Shown here one piece after another: positions 51,476 to 62,741 of a DNA stretch of 64,000 nucleotides. The notes beneath the pieces were generated by a model. The model was given only the letters and a program-made list of their open reading frames with translations, did not search any database and had not been told where the DNA came from. The position numbers and the translations under genes are program-made. How positions within the stretch are numbered: the stretch's first letter is position 1; the number at the start of each line of letters is the position of its first letter. Origin of the DNA: Claveliimonas ammoniilytica (GTDB lineage: Bacteria; Bacillota; Clostridia; Lachnospirales; Lachnospiraceae); the NCBI RefSeq assembly GCF_025567415.1, contig NZ_JAOQJV010000005.1, positions 94,899 through 158,898 on the forward strand. Direction: 5' to 3'.

Positions 51476-53446
51476 TTACAGTTTTAACGCAATATCGTAT
51501 GCTTCTTTTGTAGCATCCAGTGCACGACGTGCTCTTACAGCGTCACCTACCATGTGAACTTCTGGTACGATGTCTTTTAATTCTTCAGCGAAGTCATATA
51601 CTACGTTCTGACCGTCACGGTGTGTATAGCGTGAGCTGAATCCCATAGACAGAACTACGGTATCAAATCCTCTTGCCTCATAGATTGTCTCGTCAGATTT
51701 ATCTGCTGCGTTCTTGTAGCTTACACCATCTGAGAAAATCTCTGATACAGCAGCGCTTGTGATCTGCTTGATACCATATTTTTCAAATGCTTCCATGAGG
51801 AATACACGGTGCTCGTGAATTACATCCGGTCCGATCGCATCTCTCATTTCGATAACAGCTACTTCATGTCCCTGTTCTGCAAGGAAGTCAGCAGTCTCTG
51901 CACCTACCATACCGCCACCAACAACTAAGACTTTGTGTCCTACCGGGCGTGTTCCTTCCAGACAGTCAACACCATATACAATATCCGGATTGTGGATACC
52001 TTTGATAAATGGAAGTACTAATGTCTCTGATCCTGTTGCAAGAATAACTGCATCCGGTGTATCTTCTTTTAACATCTGTGCTGTCACCTTTGTATTCATC
52101 TTGATGTTAACGCCGGCTTTTTCACATTTTACAATGTAGCTCCTGATCATACCGGTGATATCACCTTTTCCCGGTGGGTAAGCAGCCAGTCTCATATTAC
52201 CGCCAAGCTTATCTGTTGCTTCAAATAAAGTAACATCATGTCCACGTCTCTTAGCTGTGAATGCAGCACACATACCTGCTACGCCACCGCCGATCACGTA
52301 TACTTTTTTCGCTTTTTCAGCCTTCGGAAGTCCTTCAACCTCACGTCCAAGTACTGGATTCACCAGACAGCAAAGTGGCTTACCTGCATACATATTAGCA
52401 ACACATCCCTGCAGACAGGCGATACATGGTGTCAGATCTTCAAGTCTTTCTTCCTGCGCTTTTTCCGGAGTATGAGGATCAGCCAGTGACTGACGTCCAA
52501 ATGCTACCAGATCTGCATTGCCAAGTTTGATCATCTGTTCTGCAAACTGTGGCTCTGTATATCGACCAACTGTAATAACCGGAACAGATACACACTTCTT
52601 AATATTAGCAACCAGTTCTGCCGAGAAACCGCCGTGGATACCTGTAGGTGCCCACATATATTCATCTTTCAGATGTACTGCACGAGATACGTGAAGTCCG
52701 TCAATTCCACACTCTTCCAGGTAAGCTGCTACTGCACACATATCGTGATTATCAAGTCCGCCAAACATATCTTCTGTACTGTTGATACGTGCAAGAACGG
52801 CAATCTTTCCTTCTGTTTTCTTCTTAACTTCCTCAATGATCAGACGAGAAAATCTCATTCTGTTTTCAAAGCTTCCGCCAAATTCATCGACACGCTTATT
52901 GGTTCTTGGTGACATGAATGAATTTACAAGATAACCATGTGCCATGTGAATTTCTACTGCATCAGCTCCGCCCTTCATCGCGCGAACTGCTGCATCACCA
53001 TATCCTTTTACAAGTTCATACACTTTTTCTGTAGGTACTGCTTCCGGAATGTCCCTTCCGTCTGCAGATGCAATTGCTGTTGCAGCCTCGATCGGTGCTC
53101 CTGCATTCTTTGCATTACCTTCCGGTCCTGCATTCTGAAGCTGGATAGAAATCTTTGCGCCTTCTGCGTGACAGGCATCTGTAATTCTCTTCAAGCTTTC
53201 AATACTGTTATCATCATACAGGCAAGGTTTCTTAGGGCCTCCCTTAGCACCTTTATGTACTACAGTTGCTTCAATCGTAATCAGACCAAACTGTCCTTTT
53301 GCACGTTCACTGTAATATGCAACGGACTGATCACTCCATGTTCCATCTGAATTAGCGAAGTTATTTCCCATCGGGGGAACTACAAAACGATTCTTAACTG
53401 TCATAGGTCCGATCTGAATCGGAGAAAACATATTTTTGAATTTCAT
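51476..53446 (-). CDS. FMN/FAD/[4Fe-4S] ene-reductase, old yellow enzyme family (second copy)
   Basis: A 656-residue paralogue of the enzyme at 10966. It has the same three parts: OYE barrel (1-330, with MAHGYLVNSFMSPRTNKRVDEFGGSFENR), Fe-S cysteines Cys341, Cys344, Cys348 and Cys359 (C-x2-C-x3-C-x10-C), and FAD and NAD(P) folds (GGGVAGMCAAF near 388; GGGMVGAETADF near 505). Relatives include BaiH, NADH:flavin oxidoreductases and 2-enoate reductases. The gene lies between the TIM-barrel gene (37 bp) and aroE (82 bp), so a cyclic enoate made in the shikimate pathway is the likely electron acceptor. AGAGGT precedes ATG 53446. Confidence 0.88.
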   Translation of the reverse strand: MKFKNMFSPIQIGPMTVKNRFVVPPMGNNFANSDGTWSDQSVAYYSERAKGQFGLITIEATVVHKGAKGGPKKPCLYDDNSIESLKRITDACHAEGAKISIQLQNAGPEGNAKNAGAPIEAATAIASADGRDIPEAVPTEKVYELVKGYGDAAVRAMKGGADAVEIHMAHGYLVNSFMSPRTNKRVDEFGGSFENRMRFSRLIIEEVKKKTEGKIAVLARINSTEDMFGGLDNHDMCAVAAYLEECGIDGLHVSRAVHLKDEYMWAPTGIHGGFSAELVANIKKCVSVPVITVGRYTEPQFAEQMIKLGNADLVAFGRQSLADPHTPEKAQEERLEDLTPCIACLQGCVANMYAGKPLCCLVNPVLGREVEGLPKAEKAKKVYVIGGGVAGMCAAFTAKRRGHDVTLFEATDKLGGNMRLAAYPPGKGDITGMIRSYIVKCEKAGVNIKMNTKVTAQMLKEDTPDAVILATGSETLVLPFIKGIHNPDIVYGVDCLEGTRPVGHKVLVVGGGMVGAETADFLAEQGHEVAVIEMRDAIGPDVIHEHRVFLMEAFEKYGIKQITSAAVSEIFSDGVSYKNAADKSDETIYEARGFDTVVLSMGFSSRYTHRDGQNVVYDFAEELKDIVPEVHMVGDAVRARRALDATKEAYDIALKL

Positions 53447-53483
53447 TATTTTACCTCTTTTTTCAATGAATCTGTTTTCTGAA

Positions 53484-54320
53484 TTAGTCTACCAGTTCTG
53501 GCCAGGCTTCTTTTAATACTTTTTCTGTGTTTTCATATGTATAAGCAGCTGCTGCATCGATTCCTCTTCCAAGGATCTCATCAGAGATTACTTCTACACC
53601 AACAACCTTTGGATCGATTCCGGCATCTTTGATCATCTTAACAAATCCTGCTGTATCCTTTGCTCCTGTTCCCGGTGCAAGACGGTCATGCATAGACTCA
53701 TCTCTTAAAATTGAAGCTGCATACGGTCTGTCATAAGCATCATTAATCTGGATAGAAATAACTTTCTCAGCGATTTCCGGTGTCAGGATATCGTACGGCT
53801 GATCTGCTCTTACCCAATGCCATGTATCAAGAATCAGCATTGCATTGTCACATCCGGAAGCTTTTACAACTTCCCAGCCTTTCTGAAGGTTCGGAATTCC
53901 ACTGTATGGCATCGGCTCAACACCAATAATGTATTTGCCGGCTCTCTGACACAGTTCTTTTAACTTCTGAGCTGTGTACTCTACAGAATAGTTTTCCATC
54001 AGTCCGCAGTTGATGTGACCTACTCCAAAGAGTTCGCACATATGGAAACACATCTGCTCTTTGTACTTCTGCTCATAGGAACGATGTTCTTCACACCACT
54101 GAACAATGTACTCTACCTCTGTTACTTTCATGTCATGTTTGTCAAGAATTGCAAGAATGTCTTCATCATGAAGTCCTTCATTCAAAGCATCAACATAAGT
54201 CTCTGCACGAAGACCGATTCCTTCATATCCTGCTTCTTTGGCAGCGATTACACGATCTTCAAATTTACACTGATCTCCAAGTGTCCATGAGCTTACTGTG
54301 ATTGGATTCTTCTTTGACAT
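53484..54320 (-). CDS. Sugar-phosphate isomerase/epimerase-type TIM barrel
   Basis: A 278-residue AP-endonuclease-2-fold enzyme. The likely metal ligands are a Glu in IGVEPMPYSG, Asp and His in LILDTWHWVRADQP, and Glu in KVVGVEVISDEI. This fold includes xylose-isomerase-like epimerases, myo-inosose enzymes and 3-dehydroshikimate dehydratase (AsbF/QuiC type). First gene of the operon with an ene-reductase and aroE, and divergent from a LysR gene. Given the operon, conversion of dehydroshikimate or a related hydroaromatic acid is plausible; a plain sugar epimerase is the alternative. Confidence 0.75.
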   Translation of the reverse strand: MSKKNPITVSSWTLGDQCKFEDRVIAAKEAGYEGIGLRAETYVDALNEGLHDEDILAILDKHDMKVTEVEYIVQWCEEHRSYEQKYKEQMCFHMCELFGVGHINCGLMENYSVEYTAQKLKELCQRAGKYIIGVEPMPYSGIPNLQKGWEVVKASGCDNAMLILDTWHWVRADQPYDILTPEIAEKVISIQINDAYDRPYAASILRDESMHDRLAPGTGAKDTAGFVKMIKDAGIDPKVVGVEVISDEILGRGIDAAAAYTYENTEKVLKEAWPELVD

Positions 54321-54567
54321 AATTCTACCTCCATTGTGAAATTGAATACTATACCGTTAATTTGGTCGTTCAATCTTGTAATATTTTCTATGTCTAAATT
54401 ATAACGAATCGTTAAATAAAAGACAAATTGATAATTCTGTCACAATCGATAGATTTTGTTTATGGATTTTATTGGCAATTCGTGGTACGATGATATAACT
54501 GAATACTAAATACTCACTTACAAATAACGGTAAGATACAAATATTAATCAGAAAAGGAGAAAACCTT

Positions 54568-55455
54568 ATGAATCTCTATCATCTCAGATATTTTGCTACT
54601 CTCGCTCATCTGGAACATTATACAAAAGCAGCTGAAATCCTCTCTATTACCCAGCCCAGCCTGAGTCATGCAATCTCATCTCTGGAAAAGGAACTCGGTG
54701 TTAAGCTTTTTGAAAAGGATGGCCGCAATGTGGTACTTACCAAATGTGGACAGGCTTTTCTGGTTGATGTTGAACAGGCTCTGAATATGCTTGATTCAAG
54801 CGTCAATAAGCTTCAAATGACAGGATTTGGGGAAGGTCGGATAGATATTGCTGAACTTCGTGTACTCAGCAGCACTGTTGTTCCTAACTTTGTGAAAGGT
54901 TTTTTGGATTCCTCATCTAATAAGAAGATTGATTTTCATTTTCACAGTTCGACCGGTCTTACCTTTGACATGATCCAAGGATTAAAAGAACGGAAATATG
55001 ACATTGCATTCTGTTCAAAGATGGATAATGAACCATTGATCGAATTTCCCCCTGTTGCCAAACAGGAACTTGTACTGATCGTACCCAAAGGGCATCCTTT
55101 AGAAGATAGGACTTCTATAGATTTGAAAGATTCACTTGCTTATCCACATATCGTCTTTTCTAAGCGAAGTGGTTTAAGGCAGGTTATTGATAAACTATTT
55201 GAAAAATGTGGCGGCTATCCGGAGATTGCTTATTCCATGGAAGAAGATCAGGGTGTTGCCGGACTTGTCGGTGCCGGATTTGGTATTGCTGTCGTTCCGA
55301 AGATGCCGATTCTTTCCTACATGCCTGTATCCATCATAGAAATCGCAACCCCATCCTGGGAAAGACTCTTCTATATGGCTACTTTAAAAAATGTATACCA
55401 GGCACCGGTTGTTATGAACTTTAAAAAGTATGTTACTGAACATGCCGAAGTATAA
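54568..55455 (+). CDS. LysR-family transcriptional regulator (second copy)
   Basis: A 295-residue LTTR. The N-terminal HTH (1-60: HYTKAAEILSITQPSLSHAISSLEKELGVKLFEKDGRNV) and the effector domain (about 90-290) are complete. It is divergent from the TIM-barrel/ene-reductase/aroE/MFS operon across a 247-bp gap, so it most likely controls that operon. Its DNA-binding part is close to that of the LysR at 13119, which also stands next to an ene-reductase and a shikimate-pathway gene. AAAGGAG precedes ATG 54568. Confidence 0.93.
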   Translation: MNLYHLRYFATLAHLEHYTKAAEILSITQPSLSHAISSLEKELGVKLFEKDGRNVVLTKCGQAFLVDVEQALNMLDSSVNKLQMTGFGEGRIDIAELRVLSSTVVPNFVKGFLDSSSNKKIDFHFHSSTGLTFDMIQGLKERKYDIAFCSKMDNEPLIEFPPVAKQELVLIVPKGHPLEDRTSIDLKDSLAYPHIVFSKRSGLRQVIDKLFEKCGGYPEIAYSMEEDQGVAGLVGAGFGIAVVPKMPILSYMPVSIIEIATPSWERLFYMATLKNVYQAPVVMNFKKYVTEHAEV

Positions 55456-55477
55456 TGCATGCCAAATGCAAATAAAT

Positions 55478-55537
55478 AGCCGGTACACAGCACATCGAAT
55501 CTATGATTCTTGACAGAACTGTGTACCAGCTATTTTC
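55478..55537. terminator. Terminator between lysR and thrS
   Basis: AGCCGGTACACAG and CTGTGTACCAGCT pair (one mismatch) around a 28-base loop, followed by ATTTTCATT. It separates the two convergent genes. Confidence 0.65.
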
Positions 55538-55547
55538 ATTCTAATGA

Positions 55548-57515
55548 TTATTTTGCCTTTTCTTCTTCCGGCAATTCTTTTCTGATCTCTTTTGTGCGGA
55601 TCTCTTTGCAGATTGCATCGATGAACTCAGCAAGTGGCTTGGTTCCTTCATTACCTGCATAACGGCTTCTTACAGACACTGTTCCGTCTGCTTCTTCCTG
55701 CTGTCCGACTACTAACATATATGGCAGCTTATCCAGTCTTGCCTCACGGATCTTGAATCCAATCTTCTCTGAACGGTTATCAACTGTAGCGTCGATATCA
55801 TTTTTCTTCAACTCTTTGCATACTTCATTCGCATAGTCTGCGTATTTTTCAGAAATAGGAAGTACACGCACCTGCTCCGGACACAGCCATGTCGGGAACT
55901 TGCCGGCGTATTTCTCGATCAGCCATGCAAGTGTACGTTCGTAGCATCCCATCGATGTTCTGTGAATGATGTAAGGACGTTTCTTCTCGCCATTCTGATC
56001 AATGTAATACAAATCGAAGTTATCAGCAATCGCACAGTCAAGCTGAATTGTGATCATGGTATCTTCTTTACCATATACATTCTTAGCCTGAATATCGATC
56101 TTTGGACCATAAAATGCAGCTTCTCCGTCAGCCTCTACGAATGGCACATTCTTCTCATGAAGTACGGCACGCAACGCATCCTGTGTGCTGTTCCAGTAAT
56201 TGTCATCACCAAGGTATTTTGCTTTATTAGCCGGATCCCATTTAGACAGACGATATGTCACATCATCCTGCAGTCCTAATGTAGTCAGCACATAGTATGC
56301 CAGATCCAGACAGTTCTTCAATTCTTCTTCAGCCTGATCCGGGCGGATAACATTGTGAGCCTCAGTAATTGTAAACTGACGAACTCGTGTCAGTCCGTGC
56401 ATTTCTCCTGAATCCTCTGAACGGAACAGTGTAGATGTCTCACTCATTCTGTAAGGAAGATCACGATATGACTTCTGTGTATTCTTATATACATAGTACT
56501 GGAATGGGCAAGTCATCGGGCGAAGTGCAAACACTTCTTTATCTTTCTCCTCATCACCCAGTACGAACATTCCGTCTTTGTAGTGATCCCAGTGTCCGGA
56601 AATCTTATACAGATCAGATTTGGCCATCAGCGGAGTTCTGGTACGTACATAGCCCCACTCTTTATCTTCCAGATCCTCGATCCATCTCTGCAGCTTCATG
56701 ATCATCTTCGTTCCCTTCGGTGGGAAGAGTGGAAGTCCCTGTCCGATCACATCTACCGTTGTAAATAATTCCATCTCACGGCCAAGTTTATTGTGATCTC
56801 TGCGTTTTGCATCTTCCATTTTCTCGAGGTGTGCTTTCAGTTCCTCTTTCTTATTATATGCAGTACCATAAATTCTCTGCAAACGTGCTTTTTCGGAATC
56901 ACCTCTCCAGTATGCCATAGATGATGATGTCAGCTTAAATGCCTTGATGCCCTTTGTACTCATCAGGTGCGGTCCTGCACACAGGTCTACAAATTCTCCC
57001 TGATCATAGAATGAGATTTCTTCGCCTTCCGGCAGGTCTTCGATCAACTCTACCTTGAATGGCTCATCCTTCTCTTTCATAAATGCGATTGCTTCTTCTC
57101 TAGGAAGTGTAAATCTCTTTAATTCATGTCCTTCTTTGATAATCTTCTTCATCTCTGCTTCCAGCTTATCCAGATCATCTCTTGAAAATGGTTCTGCTTC
57201 AAAATCATAATAGAAACCATCGTCGATTGCCGGTCCGATGGCGATCTTTGCATTTGGGAACACTCTCTTAACCGCCTGAGCCAGCACGTGAGATGCTGTA
57301 TGACGGATAACTCTGAGTCCCTCCGGATCACTGGCTGTTACAATATTCAATTCACAATCCTGATCTACTACTGTTCTAAGATCAACGATTTCTCCATTCA
57401 CTTCTCCTGCACAGGCAACTCTTGCCAAACCTGCACTGATGTCTGATGCAATATCATATACTGATTTTGCTTCTGCATACTCTTTGACAGATCCGTCTTT
57501 TAATGTGATCTTCAT
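55548..57515 (-). CDS. thrS: Threonyl-tRNA synthetase
   Basis: Charges tRNA-Thr. It is 655 residues. The N-terminal TGS domain (1-62, ITLKDGSVKEYAEAKSVYDIA) is followed by the editing domain with HTASHVLAQAVKRVFP, the class II catalytic core with FALRPMTCPFQYYVYK (zinc Cys) and ARLDKLPYMLVVGQQE in the anticodon-binding domain near the C-terminus. I start it at ATG 57515 behind GAGGAGG; an open frame reaching 57701 runs into the T-box leader and is not translated. Expression is controlled by the T-box upstream. Confidence 0.97.
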   Translation of the reverse strand: MKITLKDGSVKEYAEAKSVYDIASDISAGLARVACAGEVNGEIVDLRTVVDQDCELNIVTASDPEGLRVIRHTASHVLAQAVKRVFPNAKIAIGPAIDDGFYYDFEAEPFSRDDLDKLEAEMKKIIKEGHELKRFTLPREEAIAFMKEKDEPFKVELIEDLPEGEEISFYDQGEFVDLCAGPHLMSTKGIKAFKLTSSSMAYWRGDSEKARLQRIYGTAYNKKEELKAHLEKMEDAKRRDHNKLGREMELFTTVDVIGQGLPLFPPKGTKMIMKLQRWIEDLEDKEWGYVRTRTPLMAKSDLYKISGHWDHYKDGMFVLGDEEKDKEVFALRPMTCPFQYYVYKNTQKSYRDLPYRMSETSTLFRSEDSGEMHGLTRVRQFTITEAHNVIRPDQAEEELKNCLDLAYYVLTTLGLQDDVTYRLSKWDPANKAKYLGDDNYWNSTQDALRAVLHEKNVPFVEADGEAAFYGPKIDIQAKNVYGKEDTMITIQLDCAIADNFDLYYIDQNGEKKRPYIIHRTSMGCYERTLAWLIEKYAGKFPTWLCPEQVRVLPISEKYADYANEVCKELKKNDIDATVDNRSEKIGFKIREARLDKLPYMLVVGQQEEADGTVSVRSRYAGNEGTKPLAEFIDAICKEIRTKEIRKELPEEEKAK

Positions 57516-57621
57516 TTTAATTTCCTCCTCATGATAAAAATGTGTGCTCCTGTATATGAGCATAAAATAGATACTTCTGATTTTAAGATCATGCCTCTGA
57601 CTTTCTACCCTCTTTAACATA

Positions 57622-57916
57622 TAAAAAAGTCCCTGGCACTGTCTTAAAACAATGTCAGGGACGATATATCTATCGTGGTTCCACCCATCTTCATCTTCCA
57701 TATCCTAAGTCATATCTCAACTAGAATTATCCATGCATAAATTACTTATGTATAAATCATCTATGGAAAATCTCATTACTGATGATAACGGTATCACCGG
57801 ACCGGATTAGGGTCACTCAGAGCTGGTCTTCACATATGATCAGTCAAGAAGCTTCCACCAAATACTTCTCTCTCTGGGTCCTTCAACACATGCTACTCGT
57901 CTCTTCTTCGTGTTCT
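57622..57916 (-). ncRNA. T-box riboswitch of thrS
   Basis: The T-box sequence GGGTGGAACCACG (57686-57674 on the minus strand) is intact. A terminator follows: GTCCCTGACATTGT (57662-57649) pairs with ACAGTGCCAGGGAC (57642-57629), then six T's. Upstream the AGAGACGAGTA-type Stem I start lies near 57905. An ACC triplet (Thr) followed by G occurs near 57791 and may be the specifier; I could not fold the stem with certainty. Uncharged tRNA-Thr should allow read-through. Confidence 0.93.
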
Positions 57917-57921
57917 TTAAT

Positions 57922-57950
57922 ATACTAGTACGAAACACCCAAATAGTCAA
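57922..57950 (-). promoter_or_regulatory. Promoter of the thrS T-box leader
   Basis: On the minus strand TTGACT (57950-57945), 17-bp spacer, TAGTAT (57927-57922). It begins 9 bp after the stop codon of the upstream gene. Confidence 0.65.
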
Positions 57951-57958
57951 TATGAATC

Positions 57959-58441
57959 TTATTGATTTCTTATTCTTTTAAAAATTTCATACTGACGTTT
58001 CAGTTCCATATCCTCATCAATCAACATCTCTTTTGCTTCCAATATTCTCTCAATTGCCTGAGCCGGGTCCATAGTGTGATACGGTAAAAATAAACCGCGT
58101 AATTCCTTAGGTTTTACAATTTTATAAACTTGTGGTGATGTTAATTCATAAGTAACAGCAAAATATCTGTAAATATATCCAATCCAGTACATCTCATTGT
58201 GAGTATATTTCACAGAGCCATAATCAGACACACCATACTCTTCATCTACTAACTGCAAAATATCATTCGCCTGTATATTAGTTTCAAGGATCGATTCATT
58301 ATCAAATCTTTTAGCTATCTCACTTTTCATAAATCGTCTGATAAAAATCTCTGAGCTTGACTCCATTTTATCCACAGAACATTCAAATGCCGTCGCCTGG
58401 AGGTCGCACAAAAGCAAGCCATTCTTATCTATCTTCTTCAT
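57959..58441 (-). CDS. Candidate antitoxin/partner of the XRE-DUF3990 protein
   Basis: A 160-residue cytoplasmic, helix-rich protein with no membrane segment or signal. It has a recognisable C-terminal KPKELRGLFLPYHTMDPAQAIERI block followed by an acidic helix (LIDEDMELKRQYEIFKRIRNQ). I recall similar proteins beside DUF3990-type genes in Clostridia, but no named family. It begins 15 bp after the XRE-DUF3990 gene ends and shares its operon. A two-gene unit with the ADP-ribosyltransferase-like protein first and this one second makes it the probable antidote or substrate. The thrS leader promoter starts right after its stop. Confidence 0.65.
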   Translation of the reverse strand: MKKIDKNGLLLCDLQATAFECSVDKMESSSEIFIRRFMKSEIAKRFDNESILETNIQANDILQLVDEEYGVSDYGSVKYTHNEMYWIGYIYRYFAVTYELTSPQVYKIVKPKELRGLFLPYHTMDPAQAIERILEAKEMLIDEDMELKRQYEIFKRIRNQ

Positions 58442-58456
58442 ACATCACTCACCTCT

Positions 58457-59311
58457 TTACACCAGAATTTCATCAATATATTGACCTTTTCCTCTATATT
58501 GCTTTCTCGCCAATTTCACTTTATTAGCACCCAGCTTCGACTCTTCAAATCGTACGTTCTTATAGTATTCCCTTTCATTCTCTGAAATATAGCAACGTTC
58601 TATAAGTTTTGCCTGCGAGGCAGCTTTTTCGCTTATAAGAATATACTGCATTCCAAGATTCGTTGCCGCAAGACAGTGCTTACATTGTTCATCCGTGATC
58701 TCTCCGTCAATAAATGAATTGATAATCTGAAACATACGATTATCTGCTATTGGCGCAATGATATAATCACAATCTCTTGACTGTTCTATAAGTTTTCTTA
58801 TAGCCGGATGATTCTTATACTCATCCAGTGCACCTCGATAGTAGGCAATCGTCATCATCCATTCCTGATCCACTTTATATCTTTTACATTTCAGATTCCT
58901 GTCATCAAAACAAATATAATACACCGATGAATGCTCAAACCCTGATACAAACGATATTGCCTGTTCATAACTTTCTCCTGTATAAAATCCCTGTCCGAAA
59001 TCATTATTGCATCTGCCTCTATGAATATCTATCTCTCCGTCAATTCCACTTTTCGCACCATGGAAAAGTAATTTTTCATTCTTTTCTAAGTCATCTCTCC
59101 AAAGCATTTCCTTTAATTTATTTATCTTTATATTTTTTACAAATGCATATATGTATACTCTCTCTAAAAGCTTTGCAGAAGGATCTGTTTTTCCCAGTTC
59201 ATTTCTTGAAATTGTTACTTGTTCCACGCCAATCTGTTTTGCAAATTCGTTTTGTGTAAGACCTAATATCTCTCGAATTGACTGCAGGTCCTTTGAAAAA
59301 TTATATTTCAT
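58457..59311 (-). CDS. XRE HTH fused to a DUF3990 ADP-ribosyltransferase-like domain
   Basis: A 284-residue protein. Residues about 4-62 form an XRE-type HTH (KDLQSIREILGLTQNEFAKQIGVEQVTISRNELGKTDPSAKLLERVY). Residues about 78-235 match DUF3990: LLFHGAKSGIDGEIDIHRGRCNNDFGQGFYTGESYEQAISFVSG. In this fold, related to ADP-ribosyltransferases, the FHG, R and F-G-x-G-FY elements bind NAD. No signal peptide. ATG 59311 is chosen because GAGAGG lies 9 bases upstream; the ATG at 59320 abuts the site. Fusion of repressor and toxin domain is unusual, and two palindromic repeats lie upstream, so it probably represses itself. Its target is unknown. Confidence 0.82.
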   Translation of the reverse strand: MKYNFSKDLQSIREILGLTQNEFAKQIGVEQVTISRNELGKTDPSAKLLERVYIYAFVKNIKINKLKEMLWRDDLEKNEKLLFHGAKSGIDGEIDIHRGRCNNDFGQGFYTGESYEQAISFVSGFEHSSVYYICFDDRNLKCKRYKVDQEWMMTIAYYRGALDEYKNHPAIRKLIEQSRDCDYIIAPIADNRMFQIINSFIDGEITDEQCKHCLAATNLGMQYILISEKAASQAKLIERCYISENEREYYKNVRFEESKLGANKVKLARKQYRGKGQYIDEILV

Positions 59312-59329
59312 ACGTATCATCCTCTCAAA

Positions 59330-59398
59330 CTTATTTATATCATATTACTTAAATAAGTTCAACCAAAACTTGTTTATATCATATTACTTAAATAAGTT
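59330..59398. promoter_or_regulatory. Twin palindromic operators of the XRE-DUF3990 gene
   Basis: A 30-bp unit occurs at 59330-59359 and 59369-59398 with one difference. Each unit is itself an inverted repeat: CTTATTTA ... TTAAATAAG. Spacing between unit starts is 39 bp. It lies 19 bp upstream of the start and is very AT-rich. This fits autorepression by the HTH of the adjacent gene. Confidence 0.75.
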
Positions 59399-59411
59399 TT
59401 TCAGAGACATA

Positions 59412-59544
59412 TTCAGAGCCAGTTCACTTCCAAAACGCTACGCGTTTCGTCAGTGAACGTATCCGCCAAATAGAAGTAGAGGGAAGAACTATACCTCGTG
59501 CAAGCACGGCATAGTTCTTCCCTCTACTTCTGCCTGGCTCTGAA
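59412..59544 (+). repeat. Structured three-way-junction repeat, copy 2
   Basis: Outer stem TTCAGAGCCAG (59412-59422) with CTGGCTCTGAA (59534-59544), perfect. Second stem GTTCACT/AGTGAAC (59422-59458) with inner AAACGC-TAC-GCGTTT. Core CGTATCCGCCAAATAGA (59458-59474). Third stem of 21 perfect pairs (59472-59492 with 59511-59531) capped by CGTG-CAAG-CACG. It begins 6 bases beyond the T-run of the rRNA operon terminator, in the opposite orientation. Confidence 0.85.
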
Positions 59545-59550
59545 CTGAAC

Positions 59551-59582
59551 AAAAAAAGCTGCAAACCTTATGGTCTACAGCC
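59551..59582 (-). terminator. Terminator of the rRNA operon
   Basis: On the minus strand GGCTGTAGACC-ATAA-GGTTTGCAGC forms a 10-bp stem with two G-U pairs and is followed by seven T's. It is about 60 bases after the 23S 3' end. Confidence 0.82.
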
Positions 59583-59643
59583 TCTTCATATATACCTTCA
59601 AAACCGTATACAAGAAACTCTACATCTTCTTACCTATCTCCGT

Positions 59644-62536
<2,893 letters not shown>

Positions 62537-62741
62537 AGATATTGGAAACGGGTTGTTCCAACATCCACACATGTATAGCGTTACATGCGTTGGTTCTAGG
62601 TTTGTTTTTACTTGTTTTCTCAAGTGTGTAATCATTACTACATTACTCTGTTTATAACAATTACCTCGGATGTCTTGATTAAGATATTTAAAAATCTTAT
62701 CATATTTCTTGTATGCGGTTTTCAAGGTACATATCTGACCN

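Noticed and set aside
52881..52893. A third copy of the structured-repeat core (CCGCCAAAT inside an ene-reductase gene)
   Set aside because: Only nine bases match, it lies in coding sequence on the opposite context, and none of the stems or the GTGCAAGCAC cap is present.
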